64,000 nt of DNA from Multifurca ochricompacta. Lineage: Eukaryota > Basidiomycota > Agaricomycetes > Russulales > Russulaceae. The position numbers were made by a program, and so were the translations under genes. The notes under the pieces were generated by a model. The model was not told where the DNA came from. It worked only from the letters and a program-made list of their open reading frames with translations, and searched no databases. Below, one piece after another: positions 21,279 to 35,492 of the stretch. The stretch spans positions 124,001 through 188,000 of the forward strand of contig WTXG01000017.1 in assembly GCA_022496185.1 (NCBI GenBank), in the 5' to 3' direction. Within the stretch, counting starts at the first letter, position 1, and each line of letters opens with the position of its first letter.

Positions 21279-22300
21279 GCACGAAGTCCTCTTGCCCTCA
21301 CAGGCTGCTGCGGATCCTTAATTGGCATTCATCTTCCGCAATGACTACCTTGTGGTCCCTTGGACTCGGTTGGCTTGACAAAGAAATATCCTTCTCTCGC
21401 ACCCTCTTTCCTCCCCCTTTTTTCGCTCGTGTGATGAAGATGCAGATGCAGATTCTGTTTGAATTACCGCTCTTGATCCTTAGCGAACTATCGGCCAGTC
21501 AGTTATTACGAGACGAAGCTCTCTCTCCAACACGGATATCTTTTTTAAAATATAACGTGTGACCTTTATGGGACATGGATTTCCTCCCCTAGTCTGGTTC
21601 TAGTTCTTTAGTCTGGTTCTAATTGTCAGCGCGGCGGTTCACAAGTTGCCGTTTCATCAACTCAACTCCACTTTTTTTTGTTTTTGTGTTCGAAACGACC
21701 TGATCCCATCCGTCGCGCGGCACCACAAGGTGCAATCCACCGCATCGGCACCGCACCGAACCGCAACAACACGCAAATTCGGTAAGCCCTTACTGCGTTC
21801 GAATCACGCGCGTTTTTTTTTTTATTAGTTCGCTCGCTTCGCAACGAACATGGAACCTGGATTAGATGCAGTCATGCACCAAAGTACTGTTCTGCTTCCC
21901 TTCGGAGTGAGTGAGAGTCATTCGGACAACGTCGGTGTTTTTTTTTTTTTTTTTTGGGGGGGAGGGGGTGCATGACAACAAGTTTATCCGCGCGCTCGCA
22001 TATCATGATGCCTCCCCATCGCCTCTCCCCCCTCCCTCCCCCGGCTGATTCAGCTGTAATAGGCCAGGGCCAGGGCCAGGGTGGAGCCTCGCTCCGTCTA
22101 TGGAGCGAAGTGGGGATTATTAAAGCGACAGGCCACAGATAGAAATAGTTAAACCTATGAGTTGACGTGTGAGTTATGGGGGGGTACGCGTGTACGCGTG
22201 TACGCCGTGTGGTTGTGATCTGAGTGGTAGTGTGGTGGTGGCGTTCCACCATATGGCCGTGCCTGCTTGATCTAAACAAATCATCAGACATCAAGGCAAG

Positions 22301-22325
22301 AGCAGCAGCAGCAGCAGCAGCAGCA
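22301..22325. repeat. AGC trinucleotide repeat
   Basis: Eight uninterrupted AGC units; no supported gene covers it. Confidence 0.9.
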
Positions 22326-23129
22326 CCCATAAAAAACATGTCACGTTAATGATATTATTTGCGGCCACCCCGCCCCGGTAACTAATGAATCCCGGTGAAT
22401 GACGAATACGAATCAGTTTTGTTCACCGTCGTCATTCTTGATGGATGGATGATGGGAATGACTTGACTAAAACAAACCAAACTACCCAGACAACTGTCGT
22501 AAAAGGCTTTTTGACCTCTGTCATCAAGACTGACATATAAAAGTCCCGTTATTGGTGATTAAATGGGTTGTAATGGTTGTACGTTGTACGTTGCTCGTGG
22601 TCGTTCGTCCATGCATGTGCACGTTTGCGTTTGCGTTGCGTGGCCCACGCGCGTGGTCCTTTGATTCAATCAACTTTGATCATCAGACGGCAATGGAAAT
22701 AAAAACAAAAATAAAAATAAAAAATAAAAAGGCCCTATCTCACCGACATCGCGAGTCGTATTACGCTAGCTCGATTCGATTTATGTTCTTGGCACCTTCG
22801 TCGAAAGCCATTAGTCGTCCAACCGGCCTCATGAGAAGTGATGGGGAGGGGGGGGAAGCACTGACAAACCAATTAATTCCTTAAAATTGCGCTTTCCATA
22901 TTTTACAATACAACACATGGCGCGCCGTGTAGAGAGAGAGGGGGGGGAGGGGGGAGGGGCCGCTTTTTTTTGTTTTGTTTTGTCCACACGTATAGTGGTA
23001 TACGCGCCTCCAGCACAGAACATAACAAATTGCTTATGTCTGTGTCTTGTCTAGAATAAAATAAACTTGCGCGCCCCGCATCGGAGGTACCACATGTATG
23101 TACACACATGCAAATGGCACCCTATTTGC

Positions 23130-23167
<38 letters not shown>
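23130..23167. repeat. Compound TGTC/TATC microsatellite
   Basis: Five TGTC units switch directly to about four TATC units. Confidence 0.9.
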
Positions 23168-25389
23168 TTTTCGGGAGCGACCGGCTGCTTATTCACATAG
23201 AAAAAGAAAACATATGTCAAGATGATATGCCGGCATCGTGTATAACTTGGCCTGTAGACAACAAAGCGGTGCAAGCAAAGTAGGACTGGTGGGCCTTGCC
23301 CTGCTTTTCTTTCTTTTTTTTTTTTTTCGCCCCGGTTACTGCTGTCGCACCGGTCAAATAGATCCAGGGTTAAGAAGGGAGGGGAGGGAGGAGGGTTGGA
23401 GGAGTCAGGGGTTGATTGACTACTAGTTCCGTAGATACTATACGCGAGCGCGTGCCGCCAAGTTACGATGATCCGTGTTGTGAGTTGTGGAAAGGGATAG
23501 AGGGGAGGCGGAGTCAGCGTCTCCGTCTCCGTTTCCGTCTCCGTCTCCGGCATCTGCAAGACTTGGCAAAAAAAAAGTTTGCGATAGCCATGGCCCAACA
23601 ACAACAACAACAACGTAAAGGAAAGGAAAGGAAAGGATATACCGGATTCGGGTCCAGGCCCCACAATGATGAGCTAGCTAGAGGAGTGCCAAGTTTCGTT
23701 TCGCTTCGAGCCGGTGGCCGGTAGGAAAGCAGCGTAGCGCACGAAACGGTCCGAACCCCAAGGGGAAGAAGGGGGGAGGAGGAACGGTGGCTCTCCGTAA
23801 TAAAGTAAGTGAATGTGAATTGAATGGTGGATCCCCAAGCGGCGTAATACTCGCCTCACCCCATGCCCATGCATGATCCGCACTCTTGATTTTTCCGGAG
23901 ATCGTGCGAACAGCGAAGGAGAAAGAAAGAAAGAAAGAAAGAAGCTCTTCTCGTCACTGTCACTCTCTTTAGTGCTCCACTTCACCTCTTGGGGGGAAAG
24001 AACAGAACAGTGAGTACGAGGAAAGTGCGGTGCCTTTGTCGTTTACGTTGATTGATATTGATACTCTTTAGCGTCCCTTGTGCCTGCCTGCCTGCCCACA
24101 TTGGCATTGGAATATCGGTTCAGTTGTGGGTGTGGCCGAGACCAAGACCAAGAAGACCAAGACCCAAAGACGGATCATCTAAAAATGGCAACCTGCTTTC
24201 CAAATGATATGTAATTGCGTAAGATGAGATCAAAAGGGAAGGGACCTGTCGATCGGTGTGTGTGATGAAAATGGAAATGGAAATGGAAATGGACCACCAC
24301 CATTGGTCTCATGTGTGAGTTTGAGTCTTACAATCATGATCAATCCATGATCAATCAACTCTTGAGTCGAGTCTGAAGTCTCTTTAGACTTAGGAGGAGA
24401 TGGACAGAGGGACAGAGGACAGAGAGACAGAGGGACAGAGGGATTGGAAGGGTAAGGAACCACATCCGAGCCGAGGCCTTCCCTGCTTTACATGAAATTT
24501 CAATCGCAAACACGTCGGGGTCTAGTCGGGGTTTAGCGGTCTCCTGTTCTTCTCCTTTCCTCCTCCTTCTCCGTCCTTTTAGTCTAGTAGTCTAGTCTTC
24601 TTTGTCGTCTTTGGTTTGGTTTGGGATTTCGGTTTCGGGTCCCCCCATGACGGAGGCAAAACCTTTGCCTATTCTTGTCATCTTTCAATTGAAATTTCGG
24701 TACGTCATTTGGTCATTCGTTCGGCCATGGAGTTGCGCTCGGGCCTCATGTTATTGGTTGGGGGGGAGGGGGGGATCAAGTCGAGAATTGCCTCCATTTG
24801 TTTGCATCCTTCCTTGCATGCATAACGATACGACAGGAGTCAATGTAATGTAATTTATTTTCCTGACCTTTCTTTAAACTTGAACTTCTTCTTTTGAACA
24901 ACAACCAAAGTCATGAAGTGTAGTGTGATGTCATCAAGAGAGATACTTTTGAGCTGAGTTCCAATGAAAAATGAAAAATGAATGAATGAAAAGAGCGACC
25001 CTTGCCAAGTCACACATTCACATTTGCTTTGCTTGAGTTCGGTGACAACCCCCGAGGATATTATTCAACACAAACAAAATGTTGTTTGTTCAACAATGTT
25101 GTTGTTCTTATTCCTCATGAGGACATCCGCAACTCTCATTGATACCCGGAAATCCCGTTGCACCTGATTATCGACTTGGGGGCAACAGAGAAGCATCACA
25201 TCAGGAAGTGTGGTGTGGGTGTTGGTTGCCCCAAAGAAGGTAGCTATCGCCTATTCGCCGGATGGCGATTGCGAGGGTACCAATGGGGGCGCGCATCTGT
25301 CAATGAGATGAGAGAGTGGGGGGGTGAGGGTTGACAGCGATGGCGCACTGTGCGACGCAATAATCCGACAACAACGCCACAAGCTTGTT

Positions 25390-25413
25390 CATCATCATCA
25401 TCATCATCATCAT
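25390..25413. repeat. CAT trinucleotide repeat
   Basis: Eight CAT units; a CATC-type repeat follows at 25728-25778. Confidence 0.9.
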
Positions 25414-28400
25414 ATCTCCACGCGACGTTCGAACCACCAGTTCGGACGCCTTCCTTTACAGTTCCAGGCTTTCCATTTACGGAAGCCTCCTACCCACCAC
25501 TCCCACACCACCCAATTGTCCCCGCCATTCCCAGCTAATGGCGAGGAGGCGATAGCCCACCCCTGTCAACCTTGACTCGACACCAAACAACATCCGCTAT
25601 CATGATGATTGGATTGGAAGGGTGGGGATGCGATGTCTCGCGTTCACTCAATATAATCGACGGTTGTGGGGGGTTTTTTTTTTTTTTCGGATATGATCGG
25701 TATTTCGAAATTTCGTTGAACCAAAAATCATCATCATCCATCCATCCATCCACCCATCCATCCATCATCAAATCATCAGCTTTTCTGTCCTCTCCTTCGA
25801 ACGAGCGCGAGCCTTCGGAGCTGAGCCCTTAGTCCCCGTCTCCCCTTGATTGATCAAAAAGCCCCAAGGACGAATGAGATCTCTCTCGGAACAACACTCT
25901 TTTATCGAACTCGAACTTGACAACGACCCATTTATTAACTTCCGTCGTTTCAGAGTTTGTGCCTGTTTGAAGAAGAGGTTTATTCGGTTTCGGTACCATA
26001 ACAGACAGCACGTCCTCGCCTCGTTCCAACTCTCAAACCTGGATCTCTGATCGCGGTCTTGATCAAAACCTATATCGCTCGTCCACGTGTGCTATAATCC
26101 TTCTTGATCTTTGGGCCTCAATGCAAATCAGCCAGTCAGCCAATAGAAAGAGAGGGCTTCCTGAGTAGGTTGGGGTTGCGCACTCACCCCCCCCTACGGC
26201 TTGGGGTGGTCATTAGAAATGCTCCAATAACAATTCCAACAGGCCAAAAAGGACCGAGAATCACCTAGCAGCTAGCAGCAGTGAAGTGAAGTGAAAGGGG
26301 GGAAGCGGGACCCAAAGCCAAGGGACTAAGCAACGCGATCTCTTGGCGAACTGATAAGGGGCGTATGGGAAATCTCAGGTTCCTTCCGACTACTACTACT
26401 ACTACTTGAAACACTCTCACATTTTTCGACTTTCGACTCAAACCTGCATGTGATCTTCTTCTCCTGTATCTCTCTCCTCTTTGATCCCAGCCTGTCTCAT
26501 CTCACCAGAGCCAGAGTCACGATCGATTGCTTCGTCGTTGCTTGGTGCCTTGTTGTTATTTTTAATAGATGATCTTCCTGAACGCACACTCCAAAGAAAG
26601 TAACTTGAGCGACGGATCGCGTCGTCGCTCTTCTGGCGGGCCGCGGCCACAATCAAATGTGAAATGAAATGACAACACCCGCTGTGGTACACAAAGATAT
26701 TCATGAGCATGAGCACTGTGTCGAGTTCAAGTTCGGATCCAGCGTTGTAACAACACCCGAGGTTGCGTTGGCCCCAGATTGGTGTTTAGACTTTTACTAT
26801 AACGACCCATGCTTACTTGAGGCGAGAATAATATGACGACGCGACGAACGCACAGGTGGTGGGGGGAGGGGAGGTTATGAAAACAGGAATAACAGAATCA
26901 CCCGCCATCCCGTCCCCAATGACGACGACAATTGAACACTTGTGACAACTTTGGGTTGTTGTTGTGATCAGAAATAAACACCAGTTAACTTGAGAAGAAG
27001 AAGAAGAAGAAGAATCGTTTACAGGCGGTCGAAATATCCCGTCCGACGTTCGGCCCCCCCCCCCCCCTCAATATGCCAATTAACCTTCAAGGCGTCTTAA
27101 AGAACCTCGACAAAGGTAGACAACAGTAACTGGGCCCTGTACATACACGGAACAATGGCGTTGGAAGTAATCAACCAGATGATGATTTCTGTCCGTATCC
27201 AACTCTGAACGTGCGCGTTCAGGGTCGCGCCCGCGCCAGAAAGAAGGTCATAATCCTTGAATCCTTTCATGAAATTGTATACTTTGTGCATCAACAAGGT
27301 GTGATCCGTCGTGTTCGGTCTGGCGTGCGCGTTCATTGTTTTTTCGCGGGCGGTTAGTATTCAAAACATAAATAAAAAAAACTGGTGTACGTTGGGATGA
27401 CGATAAGCTGCGCTAGAAAGATGGATCGGAGACAATGCGGATCCCCGTCCCCCCCCCCCCCCTCCCCTCTGAGGGCATCACTTCACTTGATCAGCCCTCA
27501 TAGCCTCACAGCGTCAAAAGAAGAAGTCACATAGCGCGTGGACATATGTGCCACCTCAAGTAGACGCCGAAGGTACTAAGATAGATCGACGGAAGGACGG
27601 AAAATTATGCGAGCGCGAGCGAGCGACTTTGGGAGATTGGTATGAGAGACTTTTTCTTTCGAGACCACTTGTAGGTTCTCCGAAGTCGAAGCAAAGCGTA
27701 ACGTCCCCGGAAGAAGTAGAATTGTGTGTGTGTGAGAGAATGAATGAATGAATGAAATGAAATGAAAACGGTTTGTGGTTTGGTGGTTTGGGTTGTGGTT
27801 CCGATTTCCCAGGCCCCCGGAGAAGGGACTAGCTATTAGCACTATAGCACACCACGTCGTCCACTGTTTCGTCCCATAGGGGGGGTCACGGTCGGTCACA
27901 CGCACACTGACAAACCCACAGTCGGTCATAACGGTCACCACTGACAAAGCCCGAGATGCCGTCCGCCGCCGCCGTGGCACCAGCGCGACAAATTCCGTTT
28001 CGGTTTTGAAACCCCCCAACCCCCCCCCCCCCACGATCGACAGATTGTCGTCGGTTCGAACGAACGAATCAAACCGCTTGTTTGTTGTGATTGGTTGTGT
28101 CTGTCTGGCTGCTGTGTCATATTGGCACGACAGGAGACACCGACAGTCCGATACGCCGCACGTTATGCATGTTGCCCTTACCCTTTACCCCTGTTTCCAA
28201 GTTCCAAAAAAAAAAATCCAGATAGACGAGGCCCAGAGGTTCGGTGGTGGGTTGGAAAGCCTGGGTTTTCGGGTTTTCTTTTTTTTTTAAAAAAAAAAAA
28301 CAAACAAACAAACAGTTTTTGGACTGGACCAACTGGACCAAAACTTGGTTAGGAACAAAGACACAACAAAGCCAGCACACACATATAAGGAGGAAGGGCA

Positions 28401-30501
28401 GCAGCACATCATGACGAGTAAAGAAGAGTTGAGGCTTTGCTTGCTTGTTGCTATGATCTGCGACGGAGGGGGGAGCATTAGCGGAAAAGCGGGCGCACTA
28501 GAGAGAATTTGAATAAACTAAACCATAACCATCATTCTTGGGTGGGCTTTTGGGTCCTTGGGCCCTCATGCGAGGTCCGCACCGATAACTCAACTTTTTT
28601 GAACATGTTGCTTGTACCCTTTGCACAACTTTGTTAAATTGAGCTAGAGCTAAGAGCTCGTGCGATCACCGCAAAAGGGGGGGGGGGACACTTTTTGACG
28701 ATAGCGCAAGTCGCAAAAAAAAAAGTAAAAAAAAAGTTGAATGTCGTTCGCCTCTCTCCCCCCCCTCTCTCCTCTAAAATCACATCACATTATCCATATG
28801 GCATGGCATGACAATGACATTGATGAGATTGCACCTTCACCTTCACTCCCCCCCACCCCGTCCAATTGGTTTCGTTTGTGTGGAATGGAGGAATGGGAAA
28901 TGGGAAAACGGTAGGTAAAAGAAGAGGGGGGGGGGCTTCTATCACATCGCTCGCACATCGCACACAACACATCCATCAGGATCAGATAAAAAAAAGGAAA
29001 GTGTATAAAAGTCCCTCCCTGCCACAATCAATCAAAAAAAAGCGCGGTTCAATTGAACGGTGTGCTCTCCCCGCAGCACGTGGACGGGCATGCGGCGAAA
29101 GGTGATGTAGGCTGAGAGAGTTCGCGAAGCACACACACACACCCGACGGACGTATTAACTTTACTTTACTCTCTTCTCTCTCTCTCTCTTTCCGTCAGTG
29201 GTGCTCGGTGCTCGGTGTTCGGTGTTCAGTTCAGTCAGCGCGCTACGGCATACGGCATACGGCATAGTGGTGTCAGGGGGGCCGTAGAGATTTCCAAAGA
29301 AAGGAAGAGCCCCGTGGACCGGACGGTTATGTGTGTGTGTGTATGTGTGTGCGTTGCACCGTTGCACCGACACCAGAAATGGATTATTTATTGGTACATT
29401 GGTAGTATACAAGTCGACACCAGGATTGGATAGGATCATCATCATCATCCAAAAAAATCCTTTAGGCGCCCCAGCGCGTTTACGACTCTCCATGTATGCG
29501 CATCAGGACACCCCCCCCCCCTCCCCTCGCGTGACTCCCAAGGTCCGGCCCAAAGGCTCATTCATCATTGGTTACGCACGCACGCTAAAAAGTCAGTGTT
29601 GGGGGCTGCGGCGCCAAGCCAAGCCGGGTTCTATTCGACTCAACCTCCAGGGATACGGTGTAGTGGTAGGCAGTGTGCCCGTGCGTACACGTTTCAAGTT
29701 CTTTTTGGCCAACCTCCGTTCCCTCCACCCCGTTCTTGCGGGAAGAATGAAAGAATTTGAATGAGTTTGAACACGGACAGACAGCCCTGGGCGACGTTCG
29801 TTAGCCCTAATTACCAACCCCCCCCCCCCTCCCCACCCCTCGGTACCTGTGTTTCCATTTCCTTACCAAAGTTCTTTAATCTATGATAGTAGTTGTCACA
29901 AACCCTTTCACAAACAAACAAACAAAAAAGATGCCAGACTGGGGGGGGGGGGGGATCAAAAAAAAAAGTGTTCACGCGTACCAACTACAACCCCCAAACG
30001 TATGATTATGATATGATTTATGGCACCCAAAGTTATCGGGTCGTGTTGTATTTGGTCAGTTTGCACGGGAACTCTTACTAGATCACCCGTTCACGCTGTT
30101 CCACCTCAATTCTCGAATGCCCGTACTCATTTGGCGCAAAAGGATCATGGGGGTGAACGGGGGGGGGAGGGAGAGAGTAATCACGCGCGTCCCTGATACC
30201 TCTACGCGGGGCGGGGGTCATTAGTGACCACATGACGAGGTACCCCAAGTTTGGGAGAGGAGGGGGGACCCTATCCCTGTCAAAGTCGGAGTAGTAAACT
30301 CCTTGCACAAGTTAGCCATCCAATATTCCCTCGACGTCCCCATCAAAGCACCCCTCATATTACTGGTACTTATTTTTAAAAATAAATTTAGGTCCTCCCT
30401 GTCGACGGTGGCGGACTTTGGAAATGAACTGTTGATGTTATTACTGGGCAACTCATATATACTAACTAACCAACCAACCAAACCAATTAACATTAACCAA
30501 A

Positions 30502-30531
30502 CAACTAACTAACTAACTAACTAACTAACTA
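30502..30531. repeat. AACT tetranucleotide repeat
   Basis: Seven complete units, preceded by degenerate copies from about 30465. Confidence 0.9.
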
Positions 30532-31650
30532 TCATCGCGCGGGCAATTCAATTCAATTCATTTTTATTTTTGGGTGCTGACCTCGAACCAGCGAGCGAGC
30601 GAATCAGGTTTTAGGGTTAAACCCGATTAACGTCGTCAAATGCGCACAGCGTATTTATTATTTCTCTTTTCCCCTCTCGCCGCGTCTCACCCTCGTTCAC
30701 TTCAACTCCGCGCATGTTCTGAATCCCGCCACTGGCCTCATGGGTCCCTGCGCAGCGCATTAAAGTTGAAAATTCTATGCCAGGCGGGCGGGGGAGGGGG
30801 GGGGAGGGGGCGTAACTCGGTAGCTCTCTAGGGCTAAATTCTCTTATCTTTTTGCTGCTCTCAAACAGTCCAAACTTCTCCCCGCTCTGGAAAAAAATTT
30901 TGATTCTGGCCTGACTGAGCTTTGGTCCTTGTCGTACACACCCTGCACGTCATGCTCTAGAATACAAATTTGAGGGTGTGGGGGTTACGCCGAAGCAAAA
31001 AGGAATGAATGTTTTTTTTTTTTGTTGTTGACGTGCACACATTCAATCAACTAAAAGTACGCCGCCATTTCCAAAAAAACCAAAACAGCCCACCCTACGC
31101 ACATGCCACTACCCACGCGCGCAATATACAATGCACTTACCCTTTCTCGTGTGCACCCTAGAAACATTTGTAGAGGGATTTCCAAACCCCGCCATATAGG
31201 CTTGTTCGACTGACCCTCGCTCGCCTGATGCAGATTTCAGGTCGGTGACGTTACGCGTGTACTCCGATAATAGTAGAGAGAGAGGAGAGAGAGATTCGAA
31301 CCGCTAACGGCGTCTCAGAAGCAAAAAAAAGCCACCCCTATAAATGGCGAGTTTGCCCCCTCAACCTACAAACTGGACGGACTGAATCGGACTGGTTAGA
31401 AAGAAAGAGACAACATTAATGATGCGCCTGAAAAGGGTGGGGGGGGGGGGGGAGGGGGGGAGGGGTGTGTTTGCAGGGACACCGAGAACCTATTACCGAA
31501 GGGAGGTCTCTCTCAAAGTCGTCGGCATCATGACCATGCAAGTCGAGGTATCGAGATGGTTTTGCGCCTCGTGCCTCGGCACCGACGCCACCGCGGTTGA
31601 ACGTCAGCCTGTGTAAGAGACGCCCATATGCTATTAAGGGTATATCCAAA

Positions 31651-31655
<5 letters not shown>

Positions 31656-31681
<26 letters not shown>
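31656..31681. repeat. CT dinucleotide repeat
   Basis: A pure CT run of about 13 units. Confidence 0.9.
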
Positions 31682-32861
31682 CTCGTGGGCATGGGCGAAG
31701 TAATAGGCGGACGACGGGGGCGAGAGAGGAATGTCAATTTCGAAATCGCTCGAGTTTTAACCACCAGCCAACATTTATTTTCCCTTTGATTGATCTTTCC
31801 ACCTATCCATTAACCCAACTCCGTTCGAAACTTACTTTTGCGTGCGTGCGTGTGTAAAATCTGAGAGAAACAACAAGTAATCACCCTACCCCTGCAAGAC
31901 TCCGACGTGAACGGGACCCAGGCCATAATTTACCATCGGGGGGGGGAGTCTGGTTCCTATCTGACGGCTCTAGGGTTTCGCTGCTGGCTGATGATGGACT
32001 TTTGGCCCTGGGGGTTTTTCCCATGTGTTTGTTTGCAAGTGTGTTCCAATAAGATCTTGGGATCAACTGGGTTGCCCCTGCCATAATCATTTCTCGCGCG
32101 CGCGCGGAAGGTCTAAGTTGGCCCGGACATTGGGATGTTTGATCGAGAATAGCTATTTCTCCGCGGGTCATCGTCCTTATTTGTTGTTCGCTTCGCTTAT
32201 CCGGCCCTAATAATCACTCGCTCGCAAAAAGCGACGGTTGATATTAACTTTAAAAAGATGGGTGCGTGGTACTTGTACAACGGTAAGGGGAAAATCACAG
32301 CGCCGCCTAAGACACAGACACACACAGACACACACACACCGTTGTATGCAAATATGCAAACTGATGCGGGGTTCCACACATAATTAACGGAACGGAAATA
32401 TCATTTAATCATCATCCAAACCCACGATCAGCTAACAACAAAGAGGAGCACACACAGTGTTTGATTGCATTGCAAAAAATAGGGTTACACTTTACCTACC
32501 ACACGATCTGGCCGTGCCACTTAGTACCACGGTGATCGTTCTTATCTTACGAGTTGGGAGGAGGAAGGATCCGAGGTCCCAATTATGGTTATGCGGGGTA
32601 CCCGCCTGTACACGATCTGGGGGAGTTGAGGCGCTTGCTTGGAAACCCTCTTGAAAAGTCAGCTTGGCGCTCCAGCCAGATCATCGGCAGAGCAGAGATT
32701 GAGATGGTGGAGGGAAGGAGGAGAATCCCTAAGCACTCACTACTCCTCCCTCGGCTGAGGGTGGACCAGTCCTTAGTGTGTATGTGTGTATGTGTATGTT
32801 TGTGTATATTGTGATATTGTTAGAGATGGTCACGGGACCGGTGGGTGCAAGATTGGAGATT

Positions 32862-32911
32862 GCAGTAGTAGTAATAGTAGTAGTAGTAGTAGTAGCAGTA
32901 GCAGCAGTAGT
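32862..32911. repeat. AGT/AGC trinucleotide repeat
   Basis: AGT units with AAT and AGC variants over 50 bp. Confidence 0.85.
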
Positions 32912-33568
32912 GTATGACACGGCATACATGGGTAGCAACGAGCGAGCAAGCGATGACTTCGGATTCGGGTATAGACAATTACTGTGTATTAGCGATTGGG
33001 TGTCTCACCTCTCCCTTTGACACACATCTCCGATTGTTGCGATCGTTCAGACGTAACCGTACCTTTGAACGAGGGCGATTAATGGGACTGACTTTCCCCT
33101 TTTCCCTTTCTCCCCCCCCCCCCCCCTTCATTCATTTGGCATTAGCTCGCGTGCATGCAAAAAAAAAAAACACGGTCGGGTCGACAAATAGTCAAACCCC
33201 CCGCCTCGGGAAAACACACTGAGATGATAGACATTTCACCCGCTCGCCCTTTACTCGCTTCGTTCAGGCATGCAGGGCGCGGCGAGAGCGCGGCTGAGAG
33301 GGGTTCACGACTTGCCGTGTGCGTAAAAATCAGAAAACGCATTATGATGGATTGTGACATATGGGCCTATACTGTACCCCCAGCACAATACCATCATCAT
33401 GACATGGTCTCATAAGAGATTCACTTGTGAAACGCGTGAACAGAAAGAAGAATTGAAATCAATTTAGAAGATGGAGGTAGATAATAATTTAATATTCTTG
33501 ACTTGACTTGTAAATGGCCCCCCCCCCCCCAGCAATTCGCGTTCCAATTCCCGCGGAGGGTTGGCTCT

Positions 33569-33613
33569 TCATCATTATCATTATCATCATCATCATCATC
33601 ATTATCATCATCA
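33569..33613. repeat. ATC/ATT trinucleotide repeat
   Basis: About 14 triplets, mostly ATC; a run of 13 C lies 40 bp upstream at 33518-33530. Confidence 0.85.
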
Positions 33614-35446
33614 GAACTGAACTGAGAATTTCATTTTGTTTTAATGATGGTCCCCACCCCCTCCTCTTCCGGTGTGTAACCGCCGAAAATTGCCGAAAGA
33701 TTCATAGCCAGCCATGATCAAAAATGTCGTCAAGTGTGTCTGCTGTTTGTTGCCCTCAAGAGAAGAAGAAGAAGAAAAAAAACCCCGGAGTCATGGGTGC
33801 TAGGTACCAACTGGGATCAAGGAAGACCGGGTTCCACCGCCGAAGCTCCAGTCCACTTTTAGATCCTGAGACTGAGAGAGACACAACGTATGACGCCGCA
33901 ACAACATAAAAATAACATTGTGAACCCTTGATGACCTAACTTGGCTCTTGTTCAATCAAAACGTCAAAAAAAATGACACCGCACCCGCTTCTTCGTCCCG
34001 TCGCGCCACACAACGATTGTGAGACATGGGTTACATAATATGGCAATAACAGCATTGTTCTCCATGAATTAGATAGATGGATGAGATGATGGTATGGTAC
34101 TAACCATGGGGGGAGGGGGGGGGGGAGTGATCACATGATGAACTGATGAAGTATGGATGGAAGCCATAGAAGAAAAAAAAATAAGAAATGAACCGAACGA
34201 ATCAGTTGCGATGACTTTGGGGCCTTTTGATTGCTTGCTTTAAGCCTTGATTGCTTGCTGTCTCGCTTGCGTTGTGTGTCTCTGTCTGTCCTGCGTGTCA
34301 CGAACCGGTTATCATAGCCGTTGAAGCAGGCACCGCTACAACCTTCCGCGGCCGCCGGAGGAAGATGAGGATGGGACGGGGGTCCGGACGAGAAAAAGGT
34401 GTGGGTGCGTGTTGGAAGAAAAGCCTTTAGTGGGTGGAAGAAAGATATTGCGTTGCTTTGCAACTCATTCGTGTTATAAGCATGTTGTGTAAGCTTGTAT
34501 GATGCACAATTTGTATCTTAAATCAGCTATCCTGCTGTGTCAGAGAACTGACAGATTTCCTTTACCCGTTACCACAAAGCCCCGGAGGGCGGAGGGGATG
34601 AGGGACGATTGTAAGTAACACCCTGCTTTGCGCTGCGCTGCGCTGAAAGCCATGACCATTTGCATTGGCCACGAAACGAATAAAATTATTAATAAATTAT
34701 TATGTCATCATACATATCATACCATCATACGCAATATCTTAATCCCACACACACATATACCGCGCCCTCCCTCCTTCCCATTTCTAACACCCCTTCATGC
34801 CGACTGAAGTCGAATGCTGTGCACGCTTTTTTATTTTTATTTTTATTTTTTGGAGTAAAAAAAAAAGGGTGTGTCTGTTAAATACATGGGGGGGGGGGAG
34901 GGAAAGATTGGATTTGGGTGATGCAGTACCCGGGTGCCACAGACCGGACAGACACACAGTGGCTCGGCATAAGCCAGCCAGAAGCGCGCCACGCCACCCA
35001 CGCCACATGAAGGTCAATCTGCGCCGTGGCCATGTAAACCGGCAACGGGTCATAGTACACCAACGGGGGTGGTGTTACGTTACCATTGATTCAATTTACA
35101 TTGAACTTTACTTCTTTTACCCACGGCAAGGCAACAAGTTTGCGAAGCGAAATCGAAAACATGACAGGGCAGGACACCAATAACAACAACCAACAACCTG
35201 TACTGTTGTGTATTATACATACTCATACTCAAATCATCATTATATAATCTGTGTGTATCTATTTGCGTTAACATGCGGTCCGGCTCGGGTGCATATAATG
35301 AGCCGGCACCGGGTCTGACTGGTGTCTGTGCCTCTGACTGAGCTGTGCCTCACCAGCCCCAAGCCAGCTCCTTCCTTGGTCTGGGCTTTGGTACCAAGCA
35401 AACTGGCAAACGCAGCAATAGAAACCACCCGTGCAGAGGAACTGCC

Positions 35447-35492
35447 ATACATATACATACATACATACATACATACATACACATACATACAT
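35447..35492. repeat. ATAC tetranucleotide repeat
   Basis: About eleven units with two interruptions. Confidence 0.9.

Noticed and set aside
27097..27336. 79-codon minus-strand open frame without low-complexity sequence
   Set aside because: No family resemblance, no signal or splice partners, and surroundings without other coding signal.
29650..29710. A-box-like GTGTAGTGGTAGGC, suggesting a tRNA or other Pol III gene
   Set aside because: No B-box (GGTTCGANNCC) follows at the needed spacing, and no cloverleaf can be drawn.
30540..30620. tRNA-like T-arm on the minus strand (GCTGGTTCGAGGTCAGC)
   Set aside because: The short stem-loop pairs, but no matching 5' acceptor stem, D-arm or anticodon arm lies at the right distance.
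30605..30625. Telomere-like TTTTAGGGTTAAACCC
   Set aside because: A single unit without tandem repetition; not a telomeric or interstitial telomere array.
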